A stretch of 64,000 nucleotides of DNA from contig NC_044916.1 in the NCBI RefSeq assembly GCF_003576645.1, positions 35,807,111 to 35,871,110 on the forward strand, given 5' to 3'. This document shows positions 46,998 to 59,443 of the stretch, in pieces. A program made the translations under genes and the position numbers. Under the pieces are notes generated by a model that saw nothing but the letters and a program-made list of their open reading frames with translations, searched no databases and was not told where the DNA came from. The number at the start of each line of letters is the position of its first letter. The stretch's first letter is position 1. Source of the DNA: Ipomoea triloba. Lineage: Eukaryota; Streptophyta; Magnoliopsida; Solanales; Convolvulaceae.

Positions 46998-49900
46998 TCC
47001 TCGCATTTTGGAACGTAAGAGGGCTTAATAAGGCTCTCAAAATGGGAAGGGTTGCCAAGTTTGTAAGGCAACATCATATTTCGTTTTTTGGACTTCTTGA
47101 AACCAAACTTCCACCCCATAAAGTGGATCTTTTATTTCAAACGCATTTTAGCAATTGGCATTGCTTTGTGGACTTCAATATTATTCAGAGAGGAAGGATC
47201 ATTCTCGCTTGGAATCCCTCTAAAGTGGACTGTTCCGTCCTTGATGTGTCTCCACAGGTTATTCATTGTTCTCTTCGGTGCAAGATAACAAATAAGAACT
47301 TTTTGTGTTCTGCAGTATATGGACTCTATTCCGTAGTGGAAAGAAGATTGTTATGGGAGAAACTCATCTCCCTTGGACCTCTTCAATCAGTTCCTTGGAT
47401 GATTGGGGGAGACTTTAATGTGGTGAAAGACCCAGAAGAGAAGCGAGGAGGACAAATCCCGACAAGTTATATGACTAGAGATTTTGTGGAATGCTGTGCA
47501 CACCTCAATCTCACCGATGCACCCAGTTCTGGTAATCTGTTCACTTGGACAAATGGGCGGGTAAAAGCAAAATTGGATCGCATCCTCATTAACATACCAT
47601 GGCTTAATTCGGGCCTTGCTTGCTTTGTGGAATTCTTAAAGTTTGATTGCATTTCAGATCATTGCCCAATGGTTGTTAAGCTTTTTAACAATTCCGGTGG
47701 TGGGAATAGGCCGTTCAAATTCCTTAACATGTGGATCACTCACCCCAACTTTCAATCTATATTGGAGGAAAGATGGGGCAGTATCGTTAGGGGATCCAAG
47801 CAATATATCCTTGCTATAAGATTGAAGGCTTTCAAAAGGCCCCTTAGAGAGTTGAACAAGTTGGAATTCGGGCACATCTCTGAAAAGGCCAAGAGAGCAA
47901 ATGAGAAATTCCAAGCTTTCATCCAGAATTTTGAAGTTGAATCTGCCCGAGATGAGGATCGTGAAAGACTCAAGAGTCTAAGGGAGCATGCTTGTTTTTT
48001 GGCTGAGGCAGAACGTTTATATTTCTGTCAAAAGCTAAAAACCAAACACTTACTTCATGCCGACAAAGGGTCCAAGTATTTTCATGACTTGATTCGTAAG
48101 AAACATCGGGACGGGGCAATCAATTTTGTTCTTGATCATAATGGTGAGCCAACGACATCAATTGACCAAGTTGGTGCCCTATTTGTCAATCATTTCCAGC
48201 AGCTGTTTGGACAGGCAAGGGACCGTAGAAGCTGTGACCGGGATTTTTTCCTGAATGGACCGAGTTTAAATAATGATCATCATTCTTTACTTGAGGCACC
48301 TATTTCAGAAACGGAAATCAAAGAGGCCTTATTTGATATTAATGATGAAAAATCACCAGGGCCAGATGGATATTCATCAGCGTTTTTCAAGAAAAATTGG
48401 AGATTTCTCAAGGACGAAATAATCGGTGCCGTCATGGAATTCTTCAGAACTGGCATTCTGCTCAAGCAATTGAATCATACAGTAGTTGCATTGATTCCCA
48501 AGAAGTTACAAGCCCAATTCGTGGGGGATTTTAGACCAATCTCTTGCTGCAATGTTTTCTATAAAACAATTGCGAAAGTCCTTGCAAAGAGATTGAGTGA
48601 TGTGTTACCATCTATCATTGATCCAGCTCAAGGGGCCTTTGTGGGAGGAAGAAATATGTCAGACAACATTTTCCTTGCACAAGAATTAATTCGTGGCTAC
48701 TCCAGGAAGAGGATTTCTCCGAGATGCATGATTAAAGTTGATCTCAAAAAGGCATATGACACCATTGATTGGGATTTCATTAAGGAGGCGTTGGAGGGTC
48801 TTCGCTTCCCAACAAAATTCATTGATTGGATCATGGAATGTGTAAGCTCAACATCATTCTCAATTTCAGTTAATGGCTGCCTTTATGGACATTTTGATGG
48901 GAAAAGAGGCCTGCGACAGGGGGATCCAATATCCCCTCTCATCTTTACCATTTGCATTGAGTACTTCTCACGGGTACTCAAAACTAAGGCTCACAGCCCA
49001 CTTTTCACCTTTCATCCGAAATGCTCCCAGTTGGGTATTACACACCTCGCCTTTGCAGATGACTTAATGCTTTTCTCAAAAGGAAATCCAGCATCGGTCA
49101 CCATCCTCCTTAATGCTCTAAAGGAGTTGGAAGAAACTTCGGGGTTAACTGTTAGCATTGAAAAATCTAACATCTTTGTAGCAGGGATCCGGGATAATAG
49201 ACTGGATTTTTCAGGAATGCCAAAAGGCCAACTCCCGGTAAAATACCTGGGCATTCCTCTTGATGGGCAGAGGCTCAAAGTTGCTCAATTTTCCCCCCTC
49301 ATTACAGCAATCACTCGGTTAATCGAAAAATGGAAGGGATGCACCTTGTCATATGCTGGACGACTTGAGCTCATAATTTCAGTAATCCAAGGTACTATTA
49401 GTTTTTGGATTCAAAATTTTCCCCTTCCTGCTAATGTGATTGATCATGTAGCATTTCTTTGTGGAAAATTTCTTTGGGGACGGCGAGTTTCCCTAATCAC
49501 TTGGGATAAGATTTGCTTTCCAAAGGAAGAAGGAGGGCTTGGCATCCATGATTTTAAAGTTTGGAACACATCCTTCTTCTCAAATGTTTTGTGGGACATA
49601 CACTCCAAGAGGGACTCGCTTTGGATCCGTTGGGTAAATTCTGTCTATCTAAATGGTAATGATGTTTGGGAATTCTGCCCAAATAAGAGGGACTCTGCGT
49701 TATTCAAGAAGATTTTTGAAGCCCGAGACAAGATCTCACTGGCCAAGGGAGGAGTGCAAAATGCAAAGGAATTCCTTCATAACTCTGTGAACAACAACAA
49801 GTTTCAGGTTTCACAGATCTATGACTTTCTTCGAGAGAAATCTCAACCAGCTTTTGCATGGAGATTTGTATGGAGATCTTACATTCCCCGCAAATTTTCA

Positions 49901-50311
49901 TTTATCACATGGCTTGCCGTTCATCAAAGGATACCAACAAAGGATAGACTTGCTTTTCTTGACATCAATACCGACTGTTCAATGTGTGTGGGTGATAAAG
50001 AAACGGCTCAACACCTCTTCTTTAAATGCCCCTTTTCATTACAAGTTTGGAATCAAGTCCGGATGCATTTTGGGTTTCACAAATGCACGAATGCAATCAA
50101 GAGCTCAATCAAGTGGATCAACAGATTGCACGGAGGAGCACGCTTGCGTTCGAAGGCAATTACCATTGCTCTTATTTGCACAATTTATCACTTATGGAGA
50201 AACCGAAATAGCGTTCACCACGATGAAGATTGGTTGCCCATCGATGGCCTAGTGAAAAACATCGCCAAAGACGTGTACCGAGTCATCTTCTACCTTTATC
50301 CCATTACATAA
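46994..50311 (+). CDS. LINE ORF2: endonuclease, reverse transcriptase, zf-RVT (1105 aa)
   Basis: Three domains in order. (1) APE-type endonuclease: ILAFWNVRGLN with Asn7, Glu36 in LLETKL, GGDFNVV with Asp140, and SDHCP at 221-225. (2) Reverse transcriptase: DFRPISCCN, GAFVGGRNMSDN, KVDLKKAYDTIDWDF, LRQGDPISPLIF and the catalytic FADD (687-690, DNA 49052-49063). (3) C-terminal zf-RVT with CSMCVGDKETAQHLFFKCPF. No RNase H domain follows. No stop or frameshift interrupts the frame. The protein would nick target DNA and copy the LINE RNA by target-primed reverse transcription, and such enzymes may also act on SINE RNAs. Confidence 0.95.
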   Translation: MILAFWNVRGLNKALKMGRVAKFVRQHHISFFGLLETKLPPHKVDLLFQTHFSNWHCFVDFNIIQRGRIILAWNPSKVDCSVLDVSPQVIHCSLRCKITNKNFLCSAVYGLYSVVERRLLWEKLISLGPLQSVPWMIGGDFNVVKDPEEKRGGQIPTSYMTRDFVECCAHLNLTDAPSSGNLFTWTNGRVKAKLDRILINIPWLNSGLACFVEFLKFDCISDHCPMVVKLFNNSGGGNRPFKFLNMWITHPNFQSILEERWGSIVRGSKQYILAIRLKAFKRPLRELNKLEFGHISEKAKRANEKFQAFIQNFEVESARDEDRERLKSLREHACFLAEAERLYFCQKLKTKHLLHADKGSKYFHDLIRKKHRDGAINFVLDHNGEPTTSIDQVGALFVNHFQQLFGQARDRRSCDRDFFLNGPSLNNDHHSLLEAPISETEIKEALFDINDEKSPGPDGYSSAFFKKNWRFLKDEIIGAVMEFFRTGILLKQLNHTVVALIPKKLQAQFVGDFRPISCCNVFYKTIAKVLAKRLSDVLPSIIDPAQGAFVGGRNMSDNIFLAQELIRGYSRKRISPRCMIKVDLKKAYDTIDWDFIKEALEGLRFPTKFIDWIMECVSSTSFSISVNGCLYGHFDGKRGLRQGDPISPLIFTICIEYFSRVLKTKAHSPLFTFHPKCSQLGITHLAFADDLMLFSKGNPASVTILLNALKELEETSGLTVSIEKSNIFVAGIRDNRLDFSGMPKGQLPVKYLGIPLDGQRLKVAQFSPLITAITRLIEKWKGCTLSYAGRLELIISVIQGTISFWIQNFPLPANVIDHVAFLCGKFLWGRRVSLITWDKICFPKEEGGLGIHDFKVWNTSFFSNVLWDIHSKRDSLWIRWVNSVYLNGNDVWEFCPNKRDSALFKKIFEARDKISLAKGGVQNAKEFLHNSVNNNKFQVSQIYDFLREKSQPAFAWRFVWRSYIPRKFSFITWLAVHQRIPTKDRLAFLDINTDCSMCVGDKETAQHLFFKCPFSLQVWNQVRMHFGFHKCTNAIKSSIKWINRLHGGARLRSKAITIALICTIYHLWRNRNSVHHDEDWLPIDGLVKNIAKDVYRVIFYLYPIT

Positions 50312-50615
50312 TGTGGACATGTTTCATTGATTTGCTGTATTGGTTTTTTTGGTCCTCCCATGTATTTGGACCATTTTTTCAGTTTTATATATATGGAGAG
50401 GATCTCAATGGTTGGACATGCCAATTCACTTCCACGAAATGGCCTCCACCTATTCGAGCATAGGATTAATCCTCCTCCATCTTGTTTGTCTTAGTTGGCT
50501 TTGCCACTGTTTTGGTTGTAACAATGTACAGCATGTACTAGATGTTTTGATCTGGGTCGGGGCATGCCTCGTTCCCTCGAGAATATACATTTACATTTCC
50601 TCGAACATATAATGG

Positions 50616-52830
50616 CATGACATTTGTAGGGAAGATGAGGAGAGTAATGAATACATTCAGGGCTTCTCCAATGAGGTCAAAAGATTAAAACTAATGAGAT
50701 AAATTTTTTTTTTAATAAAACATTTAGAGCCGAGCTATAAATATTGTTGACTAGGGATGAAAAATCAAAATACATTAAAAAAAATATTTAAAGTATAAAA
50801 CATAATTAATTCGATAAAATAGTTTTGTATTTAATTTGAACTCCGACATTTAAGATAGAAACAATATACATTATCATCGTCTAAGCTAACTCAACTGTTG
50901 TTTGAATTTAAGTATATTCACTAGATATAAACATTTATTATGTATATACATAAGGAATCTATACATACAATATATATAAAGAGGATGGGGCAGCTGCCTC
51001 ATTGTGGATCGTCCGCCCTTGATCGAATACATTGGTTCATAAGAGCATCGATCTCAATTAGTACCAGAATAATATATTAAGGGTGAGGATTTAAGATGGA
51101 GTCGTGATAGTTAATTCGTGAGAGGTTTAAATACATATTCTTCTACTTAAGAGTCTCGAGTTATGTAATTAATTTTTTCTATCGGATTGAATTAATTCTG
51201 GGATAAAAGATTTGGCCTTTGAAGGTGAGTAATGAATACATGTATGCAAAGATGACAACTGCCCACTTACGACGTTGTCAGCCACACTCCTACCATGCTT
51301 TTGCTTTAAAGTTTCATCTGTCAATCACTCCCCCGACCAAATAAAATTCACCAGTTTCACTTGATCCTGCGAATCCGTATACCCCCTTAAAAGTTTCCCT
51401 TTGTTCATATTGCATTCGACACTTGCCTTCCCATACATAATTCATTTCAAGCTATCATAACATGCGTAGTAGATCGAAGCGGTTTTAATGAACAAATTAG
51501 GTACTAATACATCCCAATCAAATCAAGACTACAGAATTTAAGCCAAACTAATTAATTAGTTTGACCTATAATATCTTAAACTCCTATTTTCAATTTTTGC
51601 ACTATTTTGATATTGGACACGCTTTAATGAGAAATTAGTCTGACAATTACAAGGTTTTAAGTTTGACTTTCGTGAAATTGTTCTATTTATTGATTTTATT
51701 AGTTTAAGTCGGTCAATTATAAAAAACTTAAGTTGAGTTATCTCCTTATATTTATTTGCTGATTAAGATCATAACGCGAGTTTCATTCGTAGCGCATATT
51801 CAAATAGCTGCAACGAGTTTTTTCATAATTCAAAACACAGGCTTATCAACCTAACATTAAAAAAATTTGATTGGCGTGTGCACAATCTTATACATACATA
51901 TATTAGTAACATTAACTAGTAGAGGATGATGATGAAACCACAAAGGAGGAGTTGAGCGAGGAGGGATGTGATATGACATAAGAATGACGTAGCAGAGACC
52001 TGGTATGATGAAGAAGATGATGTCAGGACAAAGCGATGCATAATGCATGATGTTATGCCATCCATGCTTAAAAGACCGAGCGTGCGATGAGCTGGTGGAA
52101 GCTAATGATGATGGTTAATGACTTTTTCCCCCTTTGATGAAATTTAAAATAAAAATAATAAAAAAGCTTTTGTTTTTCTACACTGCAAACATTAATTTAC
52201 ACCAACCTTGTTTATTTTGTTTTGTTTTTTTTACTTACTATGTAGTTTTATAGTACTTGTTTTTAATGTGATATTATATCAAAAGTTTAATGTTGGCTTA
52301 GAGTGCAATTTAAATAACAATATTATATTATATTAAATAATTGTATTTGAGCGGTTTGATCTATCATTAAAAAAGATAGTTCCATTAATGTCATTATCTC
52401 TTATCTAGGATTTGAAAATATAATTTTAAGCACATTCATCAAACACTAGTGTGAATTAGATGGTAACTAATATATTAATACTAGAGCTGTCAAAATGCGT
52501 CAACCCAACCCATACGGGCTAACCCGTTTCGAGTTCACTCTGAAATTGTGAACTTACAATCTGATATGGACGTTTTTTTTTTTTTAATAATTCATCAAAG
52601 AGTATTTAACTATTTTTTTTATGACAAATTGTGTGGGGATGATGTTTTTGTCACACTTTTGTATCAATCTCATATGTATCAAACAATTTAACTGATATTT
52701 TGTTTAAAATGACGAAAATGTTATTATAACTTTAAAAAAAAAAAAAAAGTCACATTGACATTGCATCATCGCACGGACGTCTATCGATAACTTATCAACA
52801 AAATAAGATTTATTGAATTCACAAACTACA
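50616..52830. other. Intergenic, no gene seen
   Basis: AT-rich, with no recognisable protein or mobile element. T-runs lie near 52571-52585 and an A-run at 52733-52748. Confidence 0.5.
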
Positions 52831-53067
52831 TTGTTTGGTTGGAGGGAATTGCAATTCCGCGGAATTGCAATTCCCTCCAAATGATGAATTGCAATTCAAT
52901 GGAGAGGAGGGGCAATTTTGTTGGTGTAAAGACAATTTTGCCCTCCTCACATACCCTTTGTTTTTTTTAATAAATTTGAAAGAATTATTATTATTATTAT
53001 TATTATTATTTAAAGAATTATTATTATTATTATTTAAAGAATTATTATTATTATTATTATTTAAAGA

Positions 53068-53104
<37 letters not shown>

Positions 53105-53303
53105 TACTATTACTATAACTACAACATCTACTATAACACAAGGGCATTTTAGTCATTTTGTCGTTTCTTACCTTTCAATTCCTTGTACTCCTATTCCTGC
53201 ATACCAAACACTGTAATTGCAATTCCTACTTTATTCATTGAATTGCAATTCCACCGAATTACAATTCTTTTCCTCCCTAATTCCCTCCTCCCAACCAAAC
53301 GCC
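52831..53303. mobile_element. hAT-like MITE with an internal ATT microsatellite
   Basis: The left end TTGTTTGGTTGGAGGGAATT and the complement of the right end, GGCGTTTGGTTGGGAGGAGG, are inverted copies of the GTTTGGTTGG type. GGAATTGCAATT words repeat near both ends. The middle carries an (ATT)n tract at about 52984-53104. The leucine-rich frame across that tract is a repeat artefact. Confidence 0.75.
52984..53104. repeat. Interrupted (ATT)n microsatellite
   Basis: Four blocks of ATT are separated by the spacer TTTAAAGAATT, so there is a higher-order repeat (ATT block plus spacer) with growing block length. Confidence 0.9.
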
Positions 53304-54106
53304 CTGTAAATATAACTACATGCATCTTATTAAAATCTCTAGTGAACAAAATTTCATGATTTTACCTTTTTTCATACTTTTATATTTGATATTTTATACT
53401 TTACAAGTTTACATAGCTTTCATGTTTGACTATAGTTCAATATCTAGGAGATAAAGTACCTTTGACTCAGTTATATTGTGCCAAATATCTTATAATCTAA
53501 TATTTTTCCGATAACTTGTTTATACAAATATTTATTTTTACTCTTTACACACTTTTTACATTTTTTTTCTCCCAATAAAACCAATACTACAAGAATTTTA
53601 CAAATACGCTTAGGGTCTATTTGGAAAGTAACAGTAATACTATCAATCCACAATGTATTAACAATATCTTCTTCTAATATTTGATGCTACCTATAAAAAT
53701 TTGGTATATATATATATATATTAAAAAAAAACAAATAAATACAAGAAATAATGTAAAAGTCTCCCGTCATGAATATCTATGCGGATAGAAGTAGAAAGGA
53801 GTGAGCACACGCTTAAGGGAGCGTGGGTAAGTTGTAAGGAAACGGTGAGCATTGGATGGGGGATTTGAGAAGCAAGCGCGCGTGGAAGGAGGGAGGCATA
53901 TCGTAACCGGGGGCAGTGAAGGAGGTTATATGTCGCAGTCGCAACCCGGCAACGCAATTTGAAAAGCCGCTTTTTTGTCCCCCAACAGCATCATATGGCC
54001 CCCCTTTCTGTTTTCTCTTTGTCCCCTCATTCCTTAATTACCCCCTGCCCTCCCAAACTAATTGCTTCCCTGCGTAACCTTCACTCAACCCTCCAACCTC
54101 CTTTAT

Positions 54107-54181
<75 letters not shown>

Positions 54182-54214
54182 ACTATAGGGTCAAGAGTTT
54201 TTTTTAATATAAAT
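53304..54214. other. Intergenic with CT and TA microsatellites
   Basis: No gene seen. A (CT)n run at about 54109-54144 passes directly into a (TA)n run at 54145-54177. Open frames here are produced by these repeats. Confidence 0.6.
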
Positions 54215-54527
54215 TTTTTTTTTTTTTTGGGTAAATGAGAAAATATATTCCAAAAAAGAAACAAGAATGTACAAACTACACTAGGGCATACCCTAGTAAA
54301 AAACAATGATGGTTGTAATCTGAATACAACCCTTGAGTAAAACTGAAAAGCAACTACTTAGGCAAAGGAGCCTAAAATACAAATCTGCTCCCATCCAAAT
54401 AGGAATTTTCAAAACACAAAGACCACAAACAAGAGATACAATACAATACTGGCAGAAAAATATCACCCCAAGATCCCTTCTGCTAACAGAAACATTCAAG
54501 AGTGATCTCAGGATCATGGAGCAAGAT

Positions 54528-54528
54528 N
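54528..54528. other. Single N at an assembly join
   Basis: The sequence before the N (54258-54527) is repeated directly after it (54529-54798) with a few base changes. This suggests an unmerged contig overlap. Confidence 0.85.
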
Positions 54529-54902
54529 GAAACAAGAATGTACAAACTACACTAGGGCATACCCTAGTAAAAAACAATGATGGTTGTAATCTGAATACAA
54601 CCCTTGAGTAAATCTGAAAAGCAACTACTTAGGCAAAGGAGCCTAAAATACAAATCTGCTCCCATCCAAATAGGGATTTTCAAAACACAAAGACCACAAA
54701 CAAGAGATACAATACAATACTGGCAGAAAAACATCACCCCAAGATCCCTTATGCTAACAGAAACATTCAAGAGTGATCTCAGGATCATGGAGCAAGATTA
54801 TGAAAAATCTTGAACACCTGAAGAAGAATAATGGATATGGTTTTTGTCACCACAGCTTGGCTTCCCTCAAAAATCATTGCATTCCTGGCTTGCCAAATAT
54901 AA

Positions 54903-54903
54903 N
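54903..54903. other. Single N at an assembly join
   Basis: The 289 bp before the N (54614-54902) are repeated directly after it (54904-55192). Confidence 0.85.
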
Positions 54904-55884
54904 CTGAAAAGCAACTACTTAGGCAAAGGAGCCTAAAATACAAATCTGCTCCCATCCAAATAGGAATTTTCAAAACACAAAGACCACAAACAAGAGATAC
55001 AATACAATACTGGCAGAAAAATATCACCCCAAGATCCCTTCTGCTAACAGAAACATTCAAGAGTGATCTCAGGATCATGGAGCAAGATTATGAAAAATCT
55101 TGAACACCTGAAGAAGAATAATGGATATGGTTTTTGTCACCACAGCTTGGCTTCCCTCAAAAATCATTGCATTCCTGGCTTGCCAAATATAATAAACGGA
55201 GCATAAAATAGCCAATAGACCAATTTTTGAATGCATTCGAGATCCACGTGCATCTCTATATGCCCACTTGATAGCCCCTTTGATTGAGCATGTCTTTCTA
55301 GTGATCCCAAGTCTTGCTCTAACCTCTTCCCAAACCTGTTTTGAGAAATCACAAGAGAAGAAGAGGTGGTTAACATTCTCCGGTTCCTTCCCACATAAGG
55401 TACATTTATCCTCAATATCCAAGAATTTGAGGTTGTCTTTAGTTGGAAGACGATTCCTAAGACAAAGCCAAGTTGTCTTCTTCTCTCTTTTGTCCTACAA
55501 TTTTGCAGAGGGATTTGGAAGTCTTATCTCACTCTCTCTCTCTCCCCCTTCCCCTTCATTATTTTACTCATCATTTTCATTAAAAATTTTATTTTGTGAG
55601 ATTTAAATTACTAGTCAAATACTGCGTACTACACGATTAAATAAATATTCAATAAGAAAAATAGTACAAATAATAAAGATCAAAATAATAGAAAAATCGA
55701 TACATCATGAATAAAGAAAAATATAAATTAAAAATAATTTGTAAACGTTTGTTTGACATTATCTCTTCGGAGGCTTCTATCTAATGAATCAGTTTTTCTC
55801 TTAAAGAAATTTGTAAATCCTATCTATAATAAAGCAAAATCATTTTCCCTCCAAAGTGTGAAAACATTTTGATAGATTTGTGGN

Positions 55885-57654
55885 CCGGACCAACAAGTCC
55901 CTAATACGAGTAAGACTTCTCATAAGGGCTGAATCGTTTCTTGTTGGTGTCCAACTCCAAAAATCTTTATCCTGCAAATAAATTGTTAATGGTAAAGGCT
56001 AACCCCTCTTATCAATTTATACATAACAGTTAAAAGTGTAAATTATCTCTCATATTTGATTTACAGGTTAATGTGTTATTACACATGAATAAAAATTTAT
56101 TTCGTGTATATTTTTAATAATGACTACAAACTTTTATTTGCTACTAAAAAAAACTCCATACTATGTTTGTCTATTTATCCTAATATAAATTTTACAAATA
56201 ATTCTATTTTTTTATTATCTCATTATTTGAGAATACAATATTTTTACGTCTAATGTTACAAATTTTATCTAGTTATGCTTATATAAGAAAGACATAAATT
56301 AAGTAATTTTTCATACTTTTTATTAATAAAATTTATGAAAAAAATTAAACATGACACTTTTATTTGAGTACAGTATCGTTTTAACAATTGTTCTAGCATA
56401 GAAGATTCATTTATGTGCTTTATTTGGTTCCATTGAATTTTTTAAAAAAGATATTTATGTTAAATTTTAAAATTGTAAACTTATGTAAAAAGGATTTTTT
56501 TTTCTCCTTCTTCTTCTTCTTTTTTTTTTTTCTTCAAAATTTTATTCTCTTCAATTTTTTAGATAACACATGCACGATGTACGCATAAGCTAGCACACGG
56601 ACCATGCACGCACGATACATTATATACGCAATTTACATACATATGTATGTATCTAATTAACTTTGTTTAATATGTATATATATTGTAATTGCTAATGTGA
56701 ATTTTTCTAAGTCCCAACAAATAATCGTCAATGTGATATGGACCTTATAGTACGTCGATACCCTTCTCCCCTTAATGACGCATTAAATAAGCCTTTTATA
56801 GAAAATTTTAGGACACATGTTGGTATATCGATATGGCCTCCACGTATTCCTCGCGTACATGTCAATCATATCGCTGGCACCCGCTGTCATTGTATATTTG
56901 ACGATGCAATTAGGCACTTGTATGACTTTTGAATGACTTACACATCTTGTTCAGATTAGGGCCGGTCTATTAATGTCGGGATAGAACATCAACTTCCCTA
57001 AGGCACTTTTACTGTCGAAAATACCTTCGCAAGTCGATCATTCCGTCACTCTTAAGGTCCAAGCATATTGCGAAGCGTACTAACACACTTTATTAAGATT
57101 GAGAAGTGTATTAGACAATCGCATAATCCCATAGCTATATAAGATTGAGAAGTGTATTAGACAATCGCATAATCCCATAGCTATATTTTATTTGTTAAGG
57201 AGTATTAATTTTACATTTTCTACTCTATATATTACGGTTATATTTTTGAAACAATCTTAAAATGTTTTGATCATGCAATAAATGTTAAATTAAATTATGA
57301 AAAATACAATGAGGATGGAAAATATTGATTAAATACAAAATAAGTGATGATTTTTCTCATGCATTTAAAATTAATTGTTTGTGTTTTGTGATTGGAAAAT
57401 ATTTTTAAAAATGGTTGTATTCCATTTCTACCCTTGAGAGTTGGGAATAACTTTGGTGGGCCAAACCGCATCTGGCAGCAATTTATGTAGGGTCCATTTG
57501 TACAATGCATGTGAGTGGAGGGGTATTCGTGACAGAAAATTACTTAAAATTTGCATGTAACATGGGGCAAGAAAAATAATCTTTTCAATTAAAAAAAAGG
57601 AATATATATATATATATACACACATAAAATTAAGTTTCAACCTCAAACTTAAGA
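55885..57654. repeat. 1.77-kb direct duplication, copy 1 (bounded by N at 55884 and 57655)
   Basis: This copy equals 57674-59443 with a constant 1789-bp offset; I saw no difference in the parts compared. The first 85 bp are LINE ORF2 remnant on the minus strand. The rest is AT-rich without a gene. Single N bases at both ends make it a likely duplicate contig. Confidence 0.9.
57095..57186. repeat. 46-bp tandem duplication (also at 58884-58975)
   Basis: AAGATTGAGAAGTGTATTAG begins each unit, at 57095 and 57141. The same pair occurs in the second copy of the 1.77-kb duplication. Confidence 0.9.
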
Positions 57655-57673
57655 NTGACTGTCCGCCACACTT

Positions 57674-59443
57674 CCGGACCAACAAGTCCCTAATACGAGT
57701 AAGACTTCTCATAAGGGCTGAATCGTTTCTTGTTGGTGTCCAACTCCAAAAATCTTTATCCTGCAAATAAATTGTTAATGGTAAAGGCTAACCCCTCTTA
57801 TCAATTTATACATAACAGTTAAAAGTGTAAATTATCTCTCATATTTGATTTACAGGTTAATGTGTTATTACACATGAATAAAAATTTATTTCGTGTATAT
57901 TTTTAATAATGACTACAAACTTTTATTTGCTACTAAAAAAAACTCCATACTATGTTTGTCTATTTATCCTAATATAAATTTTACAAATAATTCTATTTTT
58001 TTATTATCTCATTATTTGAGAATACAATATTTTTACGTCTAATGTTACAAATTTTATCTAGTTATGCTTATATAAGAAAGACATAAATTAAGTAATTTTT
58101 CATACTTTTTATTAATAAAATTTATGAAAAAAATTAAACATGACACTTTTATTTGAGTACAGTATCGTTTTAACAATTGTTCTAGCATAGAAGATTCATT
58201 TATGTGCTTTATTTGGTTCCATTGAATTTTTTAAAAAAGATATTTATGTTAAATTTTAAAATTGTAAACTTATGTAAAAAGGATTTTTTTTTCTCCTTCT
58301 TCTTCTTCTTTTTTTTTTTTCTTCAAAATTTTATTCTCTTCAATTTTTTAGATAACACATGCACGATGTACGCATAAGCTAGCACACGGACCATGCACGC
58401 ACGATACATTATATACGCAATTTACATACATATGTATGTATCTAATTAACTTTGTTTAATATGTATATATATTGTAATTGCTAATGTGAATTTTTCTAAG
58501 TCCCAACAAATAATCGTCAATGTGATATGGACCTTATAGTACGTCGATACCCTTCTCCCCTTAATGACGCATTAAATAAGCCTTTTATAGAAAATTTTAG
58601 GACACATGTTGGTATATCGATATGGCCTCCACGTATTCCTCGCGTACATGTCAATCATATCGCTGGCACCCGCTGTCATTGTATATTTGACGATGCAATT
58701 AGGCACTTGTATGACTTTTGAATGACTTACACATCTTGTTCAGATTAGGGCCGGTCTATTAATGTCGGGATAGAACATCAACTTCCCTAAGGCACTTTTA
58801 CTGTCGAAAATACCTTCGCAAGTCGATCATTCCGTCACTCTTAAGGTCCAAGCATATTGCGAAGCGTACTAACACACTTTATTAAGATTGAGAAGTGTAT
58901 TAGACAATCGCATAATCCCATAGCTATATAAGATTGAGAAGTGTATTAGACAATCGCATAATCCCATAGCTATATTTTATTTGTTAAGGAGTATTAATTT
59001 TACATTTTCTACTCTATATATTACGGTTATATTTTTGAAACAATCTTAAAATGTTTTGATCATGCAATAAATGTTAAATTAAATTATGAAAAATACAATG
59101 AGGATGGAAAATATTGATTAAATACAAAATAAGTGATGATTTTTCTCATGCATTTAAAATTAATTGTTTGTGTTTTGTGATTGGAAAATATTTTTAAAAA
59201 TGGTTGTATTCCATTTCTACCCTTGAGAGTTGGGAATAACTTTGGTGGGCCAAACCGCATCTGGCAGCAATTTATGTAGGGTCCATTTGTACAATGCATG
59301 TGAGTGGAGGGGTATTCGTGACAGAAAATTACTTAAAATTTGCATGTAACATGGGGCAAGAAAAATAATCTTTTCAATTAAAAAAAAGGAATATATATAT
59401 ATATATACACACATAAAATTAAGTTTCAACCTCAAACTTAAGA
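57674..59443. repeat. 1.77-kb direct duplication, copy 2
   Basis: Matches 55885-57654. Copy 2 continues without a break into unique sequence on the right. On its left, 57656-57673 gives a little more LINE coding sequence (minus strand, RKCGGQS). Confidence 0.9.

Larger units (their letters stand above)
46492..50602 (+). mobile_element. L1-type LINE retrotransposon, 5'-truncated, intact ORF2
   Basis: The element is bounded by a perfect 13-bp direct repeat, GAACATATAATGG, at 46479-46491 and 50603-50615. It holds the C-terminal part of ORF1 and a complete ORF2, then about 290 bp of 3' UTR. There is no poly(A) tail at the right border, which is odd for an L1. The open ORF2 and exact duplication point to a rather recent insertion. 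Confidence 0.9.
54215..55495 (-). pseudogene. 3' end of a decayed LINE (zf-RVT), partly triplicated in the assembly
   Basis: On the minus strand the C-terminal zf-RVT part of a LINE ORF2 reads FLDIEDKCTLCGKEP, VNHLFFSCDFSKQVWEEVR and YYIWQARNAMIFEGSQ. Downstream there is 3' UTR, and a T-run (54215-54228) on the plus strand marks the poly(A) tail. The 3' part is present three times: 54258-54527, 54529-54798 and from 54904 on, with single N at 54528 and 54903. Upstream LINE sequence recurs at 55885-55970 (DFWSWTPTRNDSALMRSLTR), separated by unrelated DNA. Confidence 0.75.

Noticed and set aside
53959..54306. Open frames on both strands near 54.1 kb
   Set aside because: They are made by the CT and TA dinucleotide runs.
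56738..56932. 64-codon frame present in both copies of the 1.77-kb duplication
   Set aside because: Its repetition comes from the (probably artificial) duplication and no domain is recognisable.
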